From the NCBI GenBank assembly GCA_964057225.1, contig OZ059894.1:4712001-4776000 (forward strand): a DNA stretch of 64,000 bases, written 5' to 3'. The DNA comes from Auanema rhodensis (Eukaryota > Nematoda > Chromadorea > Rhabditida > Rhabditidae). Made by a program: the position numbers and the translations under genes. Under the pieces are notes generated by a model, which was given only the letters and a program-made list of their open reading frames with translations, ran no database searches and was not told where the DNA came from. The first letter of the stretch is position 1, and every line of letters starts with the position of its first letter. Below, piece after piece: positions 51,501 through 63,769 of the stretch.

Positions 51501-51844
51501 TCAGATTTGCGCTAGCTTAAAAATGCACCGAGATATCAACTGATATAAGTTCACACTTATATCCTCGATTTTCACCCTGAAGAAATAATTTTTTCGTTGA
51601 ATAACATTGTCCATCGTCTTTGCCTTGAAAAAAGGAATCTAAAAACATCTACTTTTCGCTAAATTATTTTGAAATTTTTCGAAAAAATTTTTGTCAAAAT
51701 GTTTTTGGAAGCAATGTTGAGTGTACATGGAAACTCAACATACACTAATGCATCATTTTTCAAACGATCATAACTAATTCTTGTATCAAGCGTTTTTCAA
51801 TGTAGTATAGTGCATTCGATGCGGATTTTTAAGCTGCGTCGATC
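39568..51844 (+). repeat. Irregular Z/S/W/Y zone (35 monomers)
   Basis: Starts and types: 39568 Y, 39919 Y variant (TTAACTTTTTCG, GAAAATTGG), 40270 W, 40621 Y, 40972 Z (ACACCGTTC), 41322 W, 41673 Y, 42024 Z-like (C at 164), 42374 S, 42725 W, 43076 Y, 43427 Z, 43777 W-like, 44128 and 44479 identical U-like, 44830 Z, 45180 S, 45531 Z (ACACCGTCC), 45881 Y, 46232 W-like, 46583 Y, 46934 Z, 47284 W-like, 47635 U-like, 47986 Y, 48337 Z, 48687 S, 49038 U-like, 49388 S, 49739 U-like, 50090 Y, 50441 W, 50792 Y with CATAAGTAA, 51143 W, 51494 W-like with C at 287. W-Y, Z-S and S-W order is common, but a fixed period is not yet established. Confidence 0.87.
49038..49387 (+). repeat. 350-bp monomer with an independent T-tract contraction
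   Basis: This unit has AAATGTTTTGG at 49241-49251, where the 351-bp form has AAATGTTTTTGG. It keeps the G at offset 208 and loses one T from the following tract. It is therefore not a member of the common 350-bp class, whose tract reads CAAAATTTTTTGG. I found this form once only. Confidence 0.93.
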
Positions 51845-54800
51845 TGTGTTATCAGATTTGCGCTAGCTTAAAAATGCACCGAGATATCAACTGATATAAG
51901 TTCACACTTATATCCTCGATTTTCACCCTGAAGAAATAATTTTTTCGTTGAATAACATTGTCCATCGTCTTTGCCTTGAAAAAAGGAATCTAAAAACATC
52001 TACTTTTTGCTAAATTATTTTGAAATTTTTCGAAAAAATTTTTGTCAAAATTTTTTGGAAGCAATGTTGAGTGTACATGGAAACTCAACATACACTAATG
52101 CATCATTTTTCAAACGATCATAACTAATTTTTGTATCAAGCGTTTTTCAATGTAGTATAGTGCATTCGATGCGGATTTTTAAGCTGCGTCGATCTGTGTT
52201 ATCAGATTTGCGCTAGCTTAAAAATGCACCGAGATATCAACTGATATAAGTTCACACTTATATCCTCGATTTTCATCCTGAAGAATTAATTTTTTCGTTG
52301 AATAACATTGTCCATCGTCTTTGCCTTGAAAAATCGAATCTAAAAACATCTACTTTTCGCTAAATTATTTTGAAATTTTTCGAAAAAATTTTTGTCAAAA
52401 TGTTTTTGGAAGCAATGTTGAGTGTACATGGAAACTCAACATACACTAATGCATCATTTTTCAAACGATCATAACTAATTCTTGTATCAAGCGTTTTTCA
52501 ATGTAGTATAGTGCATTCGATGCGGATTTTTAAGCTGCGTCGATCTGTGTTATCAGATTTGCGCTAGCTTAAAAATGCACCGAGATATCAACTGATATAA
52601 GTTCACACTTATATCCTCGATTTTCACCCTGAAGAAATAATTTTTTCGTTGAATAACATCGTCCATCGTCTTTGCCTTGAAAAAAGGAATCTAAAAACAT
52701 CTACTTTTCGCTAAATTATTTTGAAATTTTTCGAAAAAATTTTTGTCAAAATGTTTTTGGAAGCAATGTTGAGTGTACATGGAAACTCAACATACACTAA
52801 TGCATCATTTTTCAAACGATCATAACTAATTTTTGTATCAAGCGTTTCTCAATGTAGTATAGTGCATTCGATGCGGATTTTTAAGCTGCGTCGATCTGTG
52901 TTATCAGATTTGCGCTAGCTTAAAAATGCACCGAGATATCAACTGATATAAGTTCACACTTATATCCTCGATTTTCACCCTGAAGAAATAATTTTTTCGT
53001 TGAATAACATTGTCTATCGTCTTTGCCTTGAGAAATGGAATCTAAAAACATCTACTTTTTGCTAAATTATTTTGAAATTTTTCGAAAAAATTTTTGTCAA
53101 AATGTTTTTGGAAGCAATGTTGAGTGTACATGGAAACTCAACATACACTAATGCATCATTTTTCAAACGATCATAACTAATTCTTGTATCAAGCGTTTTT
53201 CAATGTAGTATAGTGCATTCGATGCGGATTTTTAAGCTGCGTCGATCTGTGTTATCAGATTTGCGCTAGCTTAAAAATGCACCGAGATATCAACTGATAT
53301 AAGTTCACACTTATATCCTCGATTTTCACCCTGAAGAAATAATTTTTTCGTTGAATAACATCGTCCATCGTCTTTGCCTTGAAAAAAGGAATCTAAAAAC
53401 ATCTACTTTTCGCTAAATTATTTTGAAATTTTTCGAAAAAATTTTTGTCAAAATGTTTTTGGAAGCAATGTTGAGTGTACATGGAAACTCAACATACACT
53501 AATGCATCATTTTTCAAACGATCATAACTAATTTTTGTATCAAGCGTTTCTCAATGTAGTATAGTGCATTCGATGCGGATTTTTAAGCTGCGTCGATCTG
53601 TGTTATCAGATTTGCGCTAGCTTAAAAATGCACCGAGATATCAACTGATATAAGTTCACACTTATATCCTCGATTTTCACCCTGAAGAAATAATTTTTTC
53701 GTTGAATAACATTGTCTATCGTCTTTGCCTTGAGAAATGGAATCTAAAAACATCTACTTTTTGCTAAATTATTCTGAAATTTTTCGAAAAAATTTTTGTC
53801 AAAATGTTTTTGGAAGCAATGTTGAGTGTACATGGAAACTCAACATACACTAATGCATCATTTTTCAAACGATCATAAGTAATTCTTGTATCAAGCGTTT
53901 TTCAATGTAGTATAGTGCATTCGATGCGGATTTTTAAGCTGCGTCGATCTGTGTTATCAGATTTGCGCTAGCTTAAAAATGCACCGAGATATCAACTGAT
54001 ATAAGTTCACACTTATATCCTCGATTTTCACCCTGAAGAAATAATTTTTTCGTTGAATAACATTGTCCATCGTCTTTGCCTTGAAAAAAGGAATCTAAAA
54101 ACATCTACTTTTTGCTAAATTATTTTGAAATTTTTCGAAAAAATTTTTGTCAAAATTTTTTGGAAGCAATGTTGAGTGTACATGGAAACTCAACATACAC
54201 TAATGCATCATTTTTCAAACGATCATAACTAATTTTTGTATCAAGCGTTTTTCAATGTAGTATAGTGCATTCGATGCGGATTTTTAAGCTGCGTCGATCT
54301 GTGTTATCAGATTTGCGCTAGCTTAAAAATGCACCGAGATATCAACTGATATAAGTTCACACTTATATCCTCGATTTTCATCCTGAAGAATTAATTTTTT
54401 CGTTGAATAACATTGTCCATCGTCTTTGCCTTGAAAAATCGAATCTAAAAACATCTACTTTTCGCTAAATTATTTTGAAATTTTTCGAAAAAATTTTTGT
54501 CAAAATGTTTTTGGAAGCAATGTTGAGTGTACATGGAAACTCAACATACACTAATGCATCATTTTTCAAACGATCATAACTAATTCTTGTATCAAGCGTT
54601 TTTCAATGTAGTATAGTGCATTCGATGCGGATTTTTAAGCTGCGTCGATCTGTGTTATCAGATTTGCGCTAGCTTAAAAATGCACCGAGATATCAACTGA
54701 TATAAGTTCACACTTATATCCTCGATTTTCACCCTGAAGAAATAATTTTTTCGTTGAATAACATCGTCCATCGTCTTTGCCTTGAAAAAAGGAATCTAAA

Positions 54801-55352
54801 AACATCTACTTTTCGCTAAATTATTTTGAAATTTTTCGAAAAAATTTTTGTCAAAATGTTTTTGGAAGCAATGTTGAGTGTACATGGAAACTCAACATAC
54901 ACTAATGCATCATTTTTCAAACGATCATAACTAATTTTTGTATCAAGCGTTTCTCAATGTAGTATAGTGCATTCGATGCGGATTTTTAAGCTGCGTCGAT
55001 CTGTGTTATCAGATTTGCGCTAGCTTAAAAATGCACCGAGATATCAACTGATATAAGTTCACACTTATATCCTCGATTTTCACCCTGAAGAAATAATTTT
55101 TTCGTTGAATAACATTGTCTATCGTCTTTGCCTTGAGAAATGGAATCTAAAAACATCTACTTTTTGCTAAATTATTTTGAAATTTTTCGAAAAAATTTTT
55201 GTCAAAATGTTTTTGGAAGCAATGTTGAGTGTACATGGAAACTCAACATACACTAATGCATCATTTTTCAAACGATCATAACTAATTCTTGTATCAAGCG
55301 TTTTTCAATGTAGTATAGTGCATTCGATGCGGATTTTTAAGCTGCGTCGATC
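51845..55352 (+). repeat. Ten-monomer higher-order repeat, copy 1 (3508 bp)
   Basis: Order Z-S-W-Y-W-Y*-Z-S-W-Y, with starts at 51845, 52195, 52546, 52897, 53248, 53599, 53950, 54300, 54651 and 55002. Y* (53599) is a Y unit with TATTCTGAAA and CATAAGTAATTCTTG. The two Z units are 350 bp and the rest 351 bp. The decamer is a Z-S-W-Y tetramer followed by a W-Y* dimer and a second tetramer. Confidence 0.92.
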
Positions 55353-58300
55353 TGTGTTATCAGATTTGCGCTAGCTTAAAAATGCACCGAGATATCAACT
55401 GATATAAGTTCACACTTATATCCTCGATTTTCACCCTGAAGAAATAATTTTTTCGTTGAATAACATTGTCCATCGTCTTTGCCTTGAAAAAAGGAATCTA
55501 AAAACATCTACTTTTTGCTAAATTATTTTGAAATTTTTCGAAAAAATTTTTGTCAAAATTTTTTGGAAGCAATGTTGAGTGTACATGGAAACTCAACATA
55601 CACTAATGCATCATTTTTCAAACGATCATAACTAATTTTTGTATCAAGCGTTTTTCAATGTAGTATAGTGCATTCGATGCGGATTTTTAAGCTGCGTCGA
55701 TCTGTGTTATCAGATTTGCGCTAGCTTAAAAATGCACCGAGATATCAACTGATATAAGTTCACACTTATATCCTCGATTTTCATCCTGAAGAATTAATTT
55801 TTTCGTTGAATAACATTGTCCATCGTCTTTGCCTTGAAAAATCGAATCTAAAAACATCTACTTTTCGCTAAATTATTTTGAAATTTTTCGAAAAAATTTT
55901 TGTCAAAATGTTTTTGGAAGCAATGTTGAGTGTACATGGAAACTCAACATACACTAATGCATCATTTTTCAAACGATCATAACTAATTCTTGTATCAAGC
56001 GTTTTTCAATGTAGTATAGTGCATTCGATGCGGATTTTTAAGCTGCGTCGATCTGTGTTATCAGATTTGCGCTAGCTTAAAAATGCACCGAGATATCAAC
56101 TGATATAAGTTCACACTTATATCCTCGATTTTCACCCTGAAGAAATAATTTTTTCGTTGAATAACATCGTCCATCGTCTTTGCCTTGAAAAAAGGAATCT
56201 AAAAACATCTACTTTTCGCTAAATTATTTTGAAATTTTTCGAAAAAATTTTTGTCAAAATGTTTTTGGAAGCAATGTTGAGTGTACATGGAAACTCAACA
56301 TACACTAATGCATCATTTTTCAAACGATCATAACTAATTTTTGTATCAAGCGTTTCTCAATGTAGTATAGTGCATTCGATGCGGATTTTTAAGCTGCGTC
56401 GATCTGTGTTATCAGATTTGCGCTAGCTTAAAAATGCACCGAGATATCAACTGATATAAGTTCACACTTATATCCTCGATTTTCACCCTGAAGAAATAAT
56501 TTTTTCGTTGAATAACATTGTCTATCGTCTTTGCCTTGAGAAATGGAATCTAAAAACATCTACTTTTTGCTAAATTATTTTGAAATTTTTCGAAAAAATT
56601 TTTGTCAAAATGTTTTTGGAAGCAATGTTGAGTGTACATGGAAACTCAACATACACTAATGCATCATTTTTCAAACGATCATAACTAATTCTTGTATCAA
56701 GCGTTTTTCAATGTAGTATAGTGCATTCGATGCGGATTTTTAAGCTGCGTCGATCTGTGTTATCAGATTTGCGCTAGCTTAAAAATGCACCGAGATATCA
56801 ACTGATATAAGTTCACACTTATATCCTCGATTTTCACCCTGAAGAAATAATTTTTTCGTTGAATAACATCGTCCATCGTCTTTGCCTTGAAAAAAGGAAT
56901 CTAAAAACATCTACTTTTCGCTAAATTATTTTGAAATTTTTCGAAAAAATTTTTGTCAAAATGTTTTTGGAAGCAATGTTGAGTGTACATGGAAACTCAA
57001 CATACACTAATGCATCATTTTTCAAACGATCATAACTAATTTTTGTATCAAGCGTTTCTCAATGTAGTATAGTGCATTCGATGCGGATTTTTAAGCTGCG
57101 TCGATCTGTGTTATCAGATTTGCGCTAGCTTAAAAATGCACCGAGATATCAACTGATATAAGTTCACACTTATATCCTCGATTTTCACCCTGAAGAAATA
57201 ATTTTTTCGTTGAATAACATTGTCTATCGTCTTTGCCTTGAGAAATGGAATCTAAAAACATCTACTTTTTGCTAAATTATTCTGAAATTTTTCGAAAAAA
57301 TTTTTGTCAAAATGTTTTTGGAAGCAATGTTGAGTGTACATGGAAACTCAACATACACTAATGCATCATTTTTCAAACGATCATAAGTAATTCTTGTATC
57401 AAGCGTTTTTCAATGTAGTATAGTGCATTCGATGCGGATTTTTAAGCTGCGTCGATCTGTGTTATCAGATTTGCGCTAGCTTAAAAATGCACCGAGATAT
57501 CAACTGATATAAGTTCACACTTATATCCTCGATTTTCACCCTGAAGAAATAATTTTTTCGTTGAATAACATTGTCCATCGTCTTTGCCTTGAAAAAAGGA
57601 ATCTAAAAACATCTACTTTTTGCTAAATTATTTTGAAATTTTTCGAAAAAATTTTTGTCAAAATTTTTTTGGAAGCAATGTTGAGTGTACATGGAAACTC
57701 AACATACACTAATGCATCATTTTTCAAACGATCATAACTAATTTTTGTATCAAGCGTTTTTCAATGTAGTATAGTGCATTCGATGCGGATTTTTAAGCTG
57801 CGTCGATCTGTGTTATCAGATTTGCGCTAGCTTAAAAATGCACCGAGATATCAACTGATATAAGTTCACACTTATATCCTCGATTTTCATCCTGAAGAAT
57901 TAATTTTTTCGTTGAATAACATTGTCCATCGTCTTTGCCTTGAAAAATCGAATCTAAAAACATCTACTTTTCGCTAAATTATTTTGAAATTTTTCGAAAA
58001 AATTTTTGTCAAAATGTTTTTGGAAGCAATGTTGAGTGTACATGGAAACTCAACATACACTAATGCATCATTTTTCAAACGATCATAACTAATTCTTGTA
58101 TCAAGCGTTTTTCAATGTAGTATAGTGCATTCGATGCGGATTTTTAAGCTGCGTCGATCTGTGTTATCAGATTTGCGCTAGCTTAAAAATGCACCGAGAT
58201 ATCAACTGATATAAGTTCACACTTATATCCTCGATTTTCACCCTGAAGAAATAATTTTTTCGTTGAATAACATCGTCCATCGTCTTTGCCTTGAAAAAAG

Positions 58301-58861
58301 GAATCTAAAAACATCTACTTTTCGCTAAATTATTTTGAAATTTTTCGAAAAAATTTTTGTCAAAATGTTTTTGGAAGCAATGTTGAGTGTACATGGAAAC
58401 TCAACATACACTAATGCATCATTTTTCAAACGATCATAACTAATTTTTGTATCAAGCGTTTCTCAATGTAGTATAGTGCATTCGATGCGGATTTTTAAGC
58501 TGCGTCGATCTGTGTTATCAGATTTGCGCTAGCTTAAAAATGCACCGAGATATCAACTGATATAAGTTCACACTTATATCCTCGATTTTCACCCTGAAGA
58601 AATAATTTTTTCGTTGAATAACATTGTCTATCGTCTTTGCCTTGAGAAATGGAATCTAAAAACATCTACTTTTTGCTAAATTATTTTGAAATTTTTCGAA
58701 AAAATTTTTGTCAAAATGTTTTTGGAAGCAATGTTGAGTGTACATGGAAACTCAACATACACTAATGCATCATTTTTCAAACGATCATAACTAATTCTTG
58801 TATCAAGCGTTTTTCAATGTAGTATAGTGCATTCGATGCGAATTTTTAAGCTGCGTCGATC
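55353..58861 (+). repeat. Ten-monomer higher-order repeat, copy 2 (3509 bp)
   Basis: Same ten types in the same order as the preceding 3508 bp, with starts at 55353, 55703, 56054, 56405, 56756, 57107 (Y*), 57458, 57809, 58160 and 58511. It is 1 bp longer because the Z unit at 57458 has seven T instead of six (AAAATTTTTTTGG), giving 351 bp. The last Y ends in GATGCGAAT instead of GATGCGGAT. Confidence 0.92.
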
Positions 58862-61800
58862 TGTGTTATCAGATTTGCGCTAGCTTAAAAATGCACCGAG
58901 ATATCAACTGATATAAGTTCACACTTATATCCTCGATTTTCACCCTGAAGAAATAATTTTTTCGTTGAATAACATCGTCCATCGTCTTTGCCTTGAAAAA
59001 AGGAATCTAAAAACATCTACTTTTTGCTAAATTATTTTGAAATTTTTCGAAAAAATTTTTGTCAAAATTTTTTGGAAGCAATGTTGAGTGTACATGGAAA
59101 CTCAACATACACTAATGCATCATTTTTCAAACGATCATAACTAATTTTTGTATCAAGCGTTTTTCAATGTAGTATAGTGCATTCGATGCGGATTTTTAAG
59201 CTGCGTCGATCTGTGTTATCAGATTTGCGCTAGCTTAAAAATGCACCGAGATATCAACTGATATAAGTTTACACTTATATCCTCGATTTTCATCCTGAAG
59301 AATTAATTTTTTCGTTGAATAACATTGTCCATCGTCTTTGCCTTGAAAAATCGAATCTAAAAACATCTACTTTTCGCTAAATTATTTTGAAATTTTTCGA
59401 AAAAATTTTTGTCAAAATGTTTTTGGAAGCAATGTTGAGTGTACATGGAAACTCAACATACACTAATGCATCATTTTTCAAACGATCATAACTAATTCTT
59501 GTATCAAGCGTTTTTCAATGTAGTATAGTGCATTCGATGCGGATTTTTAAGCTGCGTCGATCTGTGTTATCAGATTTGCGCTAGCTTAAAAATGCACCGA
59601 GATATCAACTGATATAAGTTCACACTTATATCCTCGATTTTCACCCTGAAGAAATAATTTTTTCGTTGAATAACATCGTCCATCGTCTTTGCCTTGAAAA
59701 AAGGAATCTAAAAACATCTACTTTTCGCTAAATTATTTTGAAATTTTTCGAAAAAATTTTTGTCAAAATGTTTTTGGAAGCAATGTTGAGTGTACATGGA
59801 AACTCAACATACACTAATGCATCATTTTTCAAACGATCATAACTAATTTTTGTATCAAGCGTTTCTCAATGTAGTATAGTGCATTCGATGCGGATTTTTA
59901 AGCTGCGTCGATCTGTGTTATCAGATTTGCGCTAGCTTAAAAATGCACCGAGATATCAACTGATATAAGTTCACACTTATATCCTCGATTTTCACCCTGA
60001 AGAAATAATTTTTTCGTTGAATAACATTGTCTATCGTCTTTGCCTTGAGAAATGGAATCTAAAAACATCTACTTTTTGCTAAATTATTTTGAAATTTTTC
60101 GAAAAAATTTTTGTCAAAATGTTTTTGGAAGCAATGTTGAGTGTACATGGAAACTCAACATACACTAATGCATCATTTTTCAAACGATCATAACTAATTT
60201 TTGTATCAAGCGTTTTTCAATGTAGTATAGTGCATTCGATGCGAATTTTTAAGCTGCGTCGATCTGTGTTATCAGATTTGCGCTAGCTTAAAAATGCACC
60301 GAGATATCAACTGATATAAGTTCACACTTATATCCTCGATTTTCACCCTGAAGAAATAATTTTTTCGTTGAATAACATCGTCCATCGTCTTTGCCTTGAA
60401 AAAAGGAATCTAAAAACATCTACTTTTTGCTAAATTATTTTGAAATTTTTCGAAAAAATTTTTGTCAAAATTTTTTGGAAGCAATGTTGAGTGTACATGG
60501 AAACTCAACATACACTAATGCATCATTTTTCAAACGATCATAACTAATTTTTGTATCAAGCGTTTTTCAATGTAGTATAGTGCATTCGATGCGGATTTTT
60601 AAGCTGCGTCGATCTGTGTTATCAGATTTGCGCTAGCTTAAAAATGCACCGAGATATCAACTGATATAAGTTCACACTTATATCCTCGATTTTCACCCTG
60701 AAGAAATAATTTTTTCGTTGAATAACATCGTCCATCGTCTTTGCCTTGAAAAAAGGAATCTAAAAACATCTACTTTTTGCTAAATTATTTTGAAATTTTT
60801 CGAAAAAATTTTTGTCAAAATTTTTTGGAAGCAATGTTGAGTGTACATGGAAACTCAACATACACTAATGCATCATTTTTCAAACGATCATAACTAATTT
60901 TTGTATCAAGCGTTTTTCAATGTAGTATAGTGCATTCGATGCGGATTTTTAAGCTGCGTCGATCTGTGTTATCAGATTTGCGCTAGCTTAAAAATGCACC
61001 GAGATATCAACTGATATAAGTTCACACTTATATCCTCGATTTTCACCCTGAAGAAATAATTTTTTCGTTGAATAACATCGTCCATCGTCTTTGCCTTGAA
61101 AAAAGGAATCTAAAAACATCTACTTTTCGCTAAATTATTTTGAAATTTTTCGAAAAAATTTTTGTCAAAATGTTTTTGGAAGCAATGTTGAGTGTACATG
61201 GAAACTCAACATACACTAATGCATCATTTTTCAAACGATCATAACTAATTTTTGTATCAAGCGTTTCTCAATGTAGTATAGTGCATTCGATGCGGATTTT
61301 TAAGCTGCGTCGATCTGTGTTATCAGATTTGCGCTAGCTTAAAAATGCACCGAGATATCAACTGATATAAGTTCACACTTATATCCTCGATTTTCACCCT
61401 GAAGAAATAATTTTTTCGTTGAATAACATCGTCCATCGTCTTTGCCTTGAAAAAAGGAATCTAAAAACATCTACTTTTCGCTAAATTATTTTGAAATTTT
61501 TCGAAAAAATTTTTGTCAAAATGTTTTTGGAAGCAATGTTGAGTGTACATGGAAACTCAACATACACTAATGCATCATTTTTCAAACGATCATAACTAAT
61601 TTTTGTATCAAGCGTTTCTCAATGTAGTATAGTGCATTCGATGCGGATTTTTAAGCTGCGTCGATCTGTGTTATCAGATTTGCGCTAGCTTAAAAATGCA
61701 CCGAGATATCAACTGATATAAGTTCACACTTATATCCTCGATTTTCACCCTGAAGAAATAATTTTTTCGTTGAATAACATTGTCTATCGTCTTTGCCTTG

Positions 61801-63769
61801 AGAAATGGAATCTAAAAACATCTACTTTTTGCTAAATTATTCTGAAATTTTTCGAAAAAATTTTTGTCAAAATGTTTTTGGAAGCAATGTTGAGTGTACA
61901 TGGAAACTCAACATACACTAATGCATCATTTTTCAAACGATCATAAGTAATTCTTGTATCAAGGGTTTTTAATGTAGTATAGTGCATTCGATGCGGATTT
62001 TTAAGCTGCGTCGATCTGTGTTATCAGATTTGCGCTAGCTTAAAAATGCACCGAGATATCAACTGATATAAGTTCACACTTATATCCTCGATTTTCACCC
62101 TGAAGAAATAATTTTTTCGTTGAATAACATTGTCCATCGTCTTTGCCTTGAAAAAAGGAATCTAAAAACATCTACTTTTTGCTAAATTATTTTGAAATTT
62201 TTCGAAAAAATTTTTGTCAAAATTTTTTGGAAGCAATGTTGAGTGTACATGGAAACTCAACATACACTAATGCATCATTTTTCAAACGATCATAACTAAT
62301 TTTTGTATCAAGCGTTTTTCAATGTAGTATAGTGCATTCGATGCGGATTTTTAAGCTGCGTCGATCTGTGTTATCAGATTTGCGCTAGCTTAAAAATGCA
62401 CCGAGATATCAACTGATATAAGTTCACACTTATATCCTCGATTTTCATCCTGAAGAATTAATTTTTTCGTTGAATAACATTGTCCATCGTCTTTGCCTTG
62501 AAAAATCGAATCTAAAAACATCTACTTTTCGCTAAATTATTTTGAAATTTTTCGAAAAAATTTTTGTCAAAATGTTTTTGGAAGCAATGTTGAGTGTACA
62601 TGGAAACTCAACATACACTAATGCATCATTTTTCAAACGATCATAACTAATTCTTGTATCAAGCGTTTTTCAATGTAGTATAGTGCATTCGATGCGGATT
62701 TTTAAGCTGCGTCGATCTGTGTTATCAGATTTGCGCTAGCTTAAAAATGCACCGAGATATCAACTGATATAAGTTCACACTTATATCCTCGATTTTCACC
62801 CTGAAGAAATAATTTTTTCGTTGAATAACATCGTCCATCGTCTTTGCCTTGAAAAAAGGAATCTAAAAACATCTACTTTTCGCTAAATTATTTTGAAATT
62901 TTTCGAAAAAATTTTTGTCAAAATGTTTTTGGAAGCAATGTTGAGTGTACATGGAAACTCAACATACACTAATGCATCATTTTTCAAACGATCATAACTA
63001 ATTTTTGTATCAAGCGTTTCTCAATGTAGTATAGTGCATTCGATGCGGATTTTTAAGCTGCGTCGATCTGTGTTATCAGATTTGCGCTAGCTTAAAAATG
63101 CACCGAGATATCAACTGATATAAGTTCACACTTATATCCTCGATTTTCACCCTGAAGAAATAATTTTTTCGTTGAATAACATTGTCTATCGTCTTTGCCT
63201 TGAGAAATGGAATCTAAAAACATCTACTTTTTGCTAAATTATTTTGAAATTTTTCGAAAAAATTTTTGTCAAAATGTTTTTGGAAGCAATGTTGAGTGTA
63301 CATGGAAACTCAACATACACTAATGCATCATTTTTCAAACGATCATAACTAATTCTTGTATCAAGCGTTTTTCAATGTAGTATAGTGCATTCGATGCGGA
63401 TTTTTAAGCTGCGTCGATCTGTGTTATCAGATTTGCGCTAGCTTAAAAATGCACCGAGATATCAACTGATATAAGTTCACACTTATATCCTCGATTTTCA
63501 CCCTGAAGAAATAATTTTTTCGTTGAATAACATCGTCCATCGTCTTTGCCTTGAAAAAAGGAATCTAAAAACATCTACTTTTTGCTAAATTATTTTGAAA
63601 TTTTTCGAAAAAATTTTTGTCAAAATTTTTTGGAAGCAATGTTGAGTGTACATGGAAACTCAACATACACTAATGCATCATTTTTCAAACGATCATAACT
63701 AATTTTTGTATCAAGCGTTTTTCAATGTAGTATAGTGCATTCGATGCGGATTTTTAAGCTGCGTCGATC
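58862..63769 (+). repeat. Rearranged Z-S-W-Y units right of the decamer
   Basis: Starts and types: 58862 Z with ACATCGTCC, 59212 S (AGTTTACAC), 59563 W, 59914 Y (T at 287, GATGCGAAT end), 60265 and 60615 Z with ACATCGTCC, 60965 and 61316 W, 61667 Y*, 62017 Z, 62367 S, 62718 W, 63069 Y, 63420 Z with ACATCGTCC. Against the decamer pattern, one Z and one W are doubled and an S and a Y are missing around 60265-61666. Z with ACATCGTCC is confined to this stretch and looks like a Z/W recombinant that has begun to spread. Confidence 0.88.
61667..62016 (+). repeat. Y* monomer with a private 3' change (350 bp)
   Basis: Y* markers TATTCTGAAA and CATAAGTAATTCTTG are present. At 61961-61974 the sequence is AAGGGTTTTTAATG where other units read AAGCGTTTTTCAATG: a C-to-G change at 61964 plus loss of one C. 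This pair of changes occurs once in the window. It could be real or an assembly or read error beside a T-tract. Confidence 0.85.

Noticed and set aside
61961-61974. Functional meaning for the altered AAGGGTTTTTAATG
   Set aside because: It is a single occurrence beside a T-tract, where a read or consensus error is as likely as a real change.
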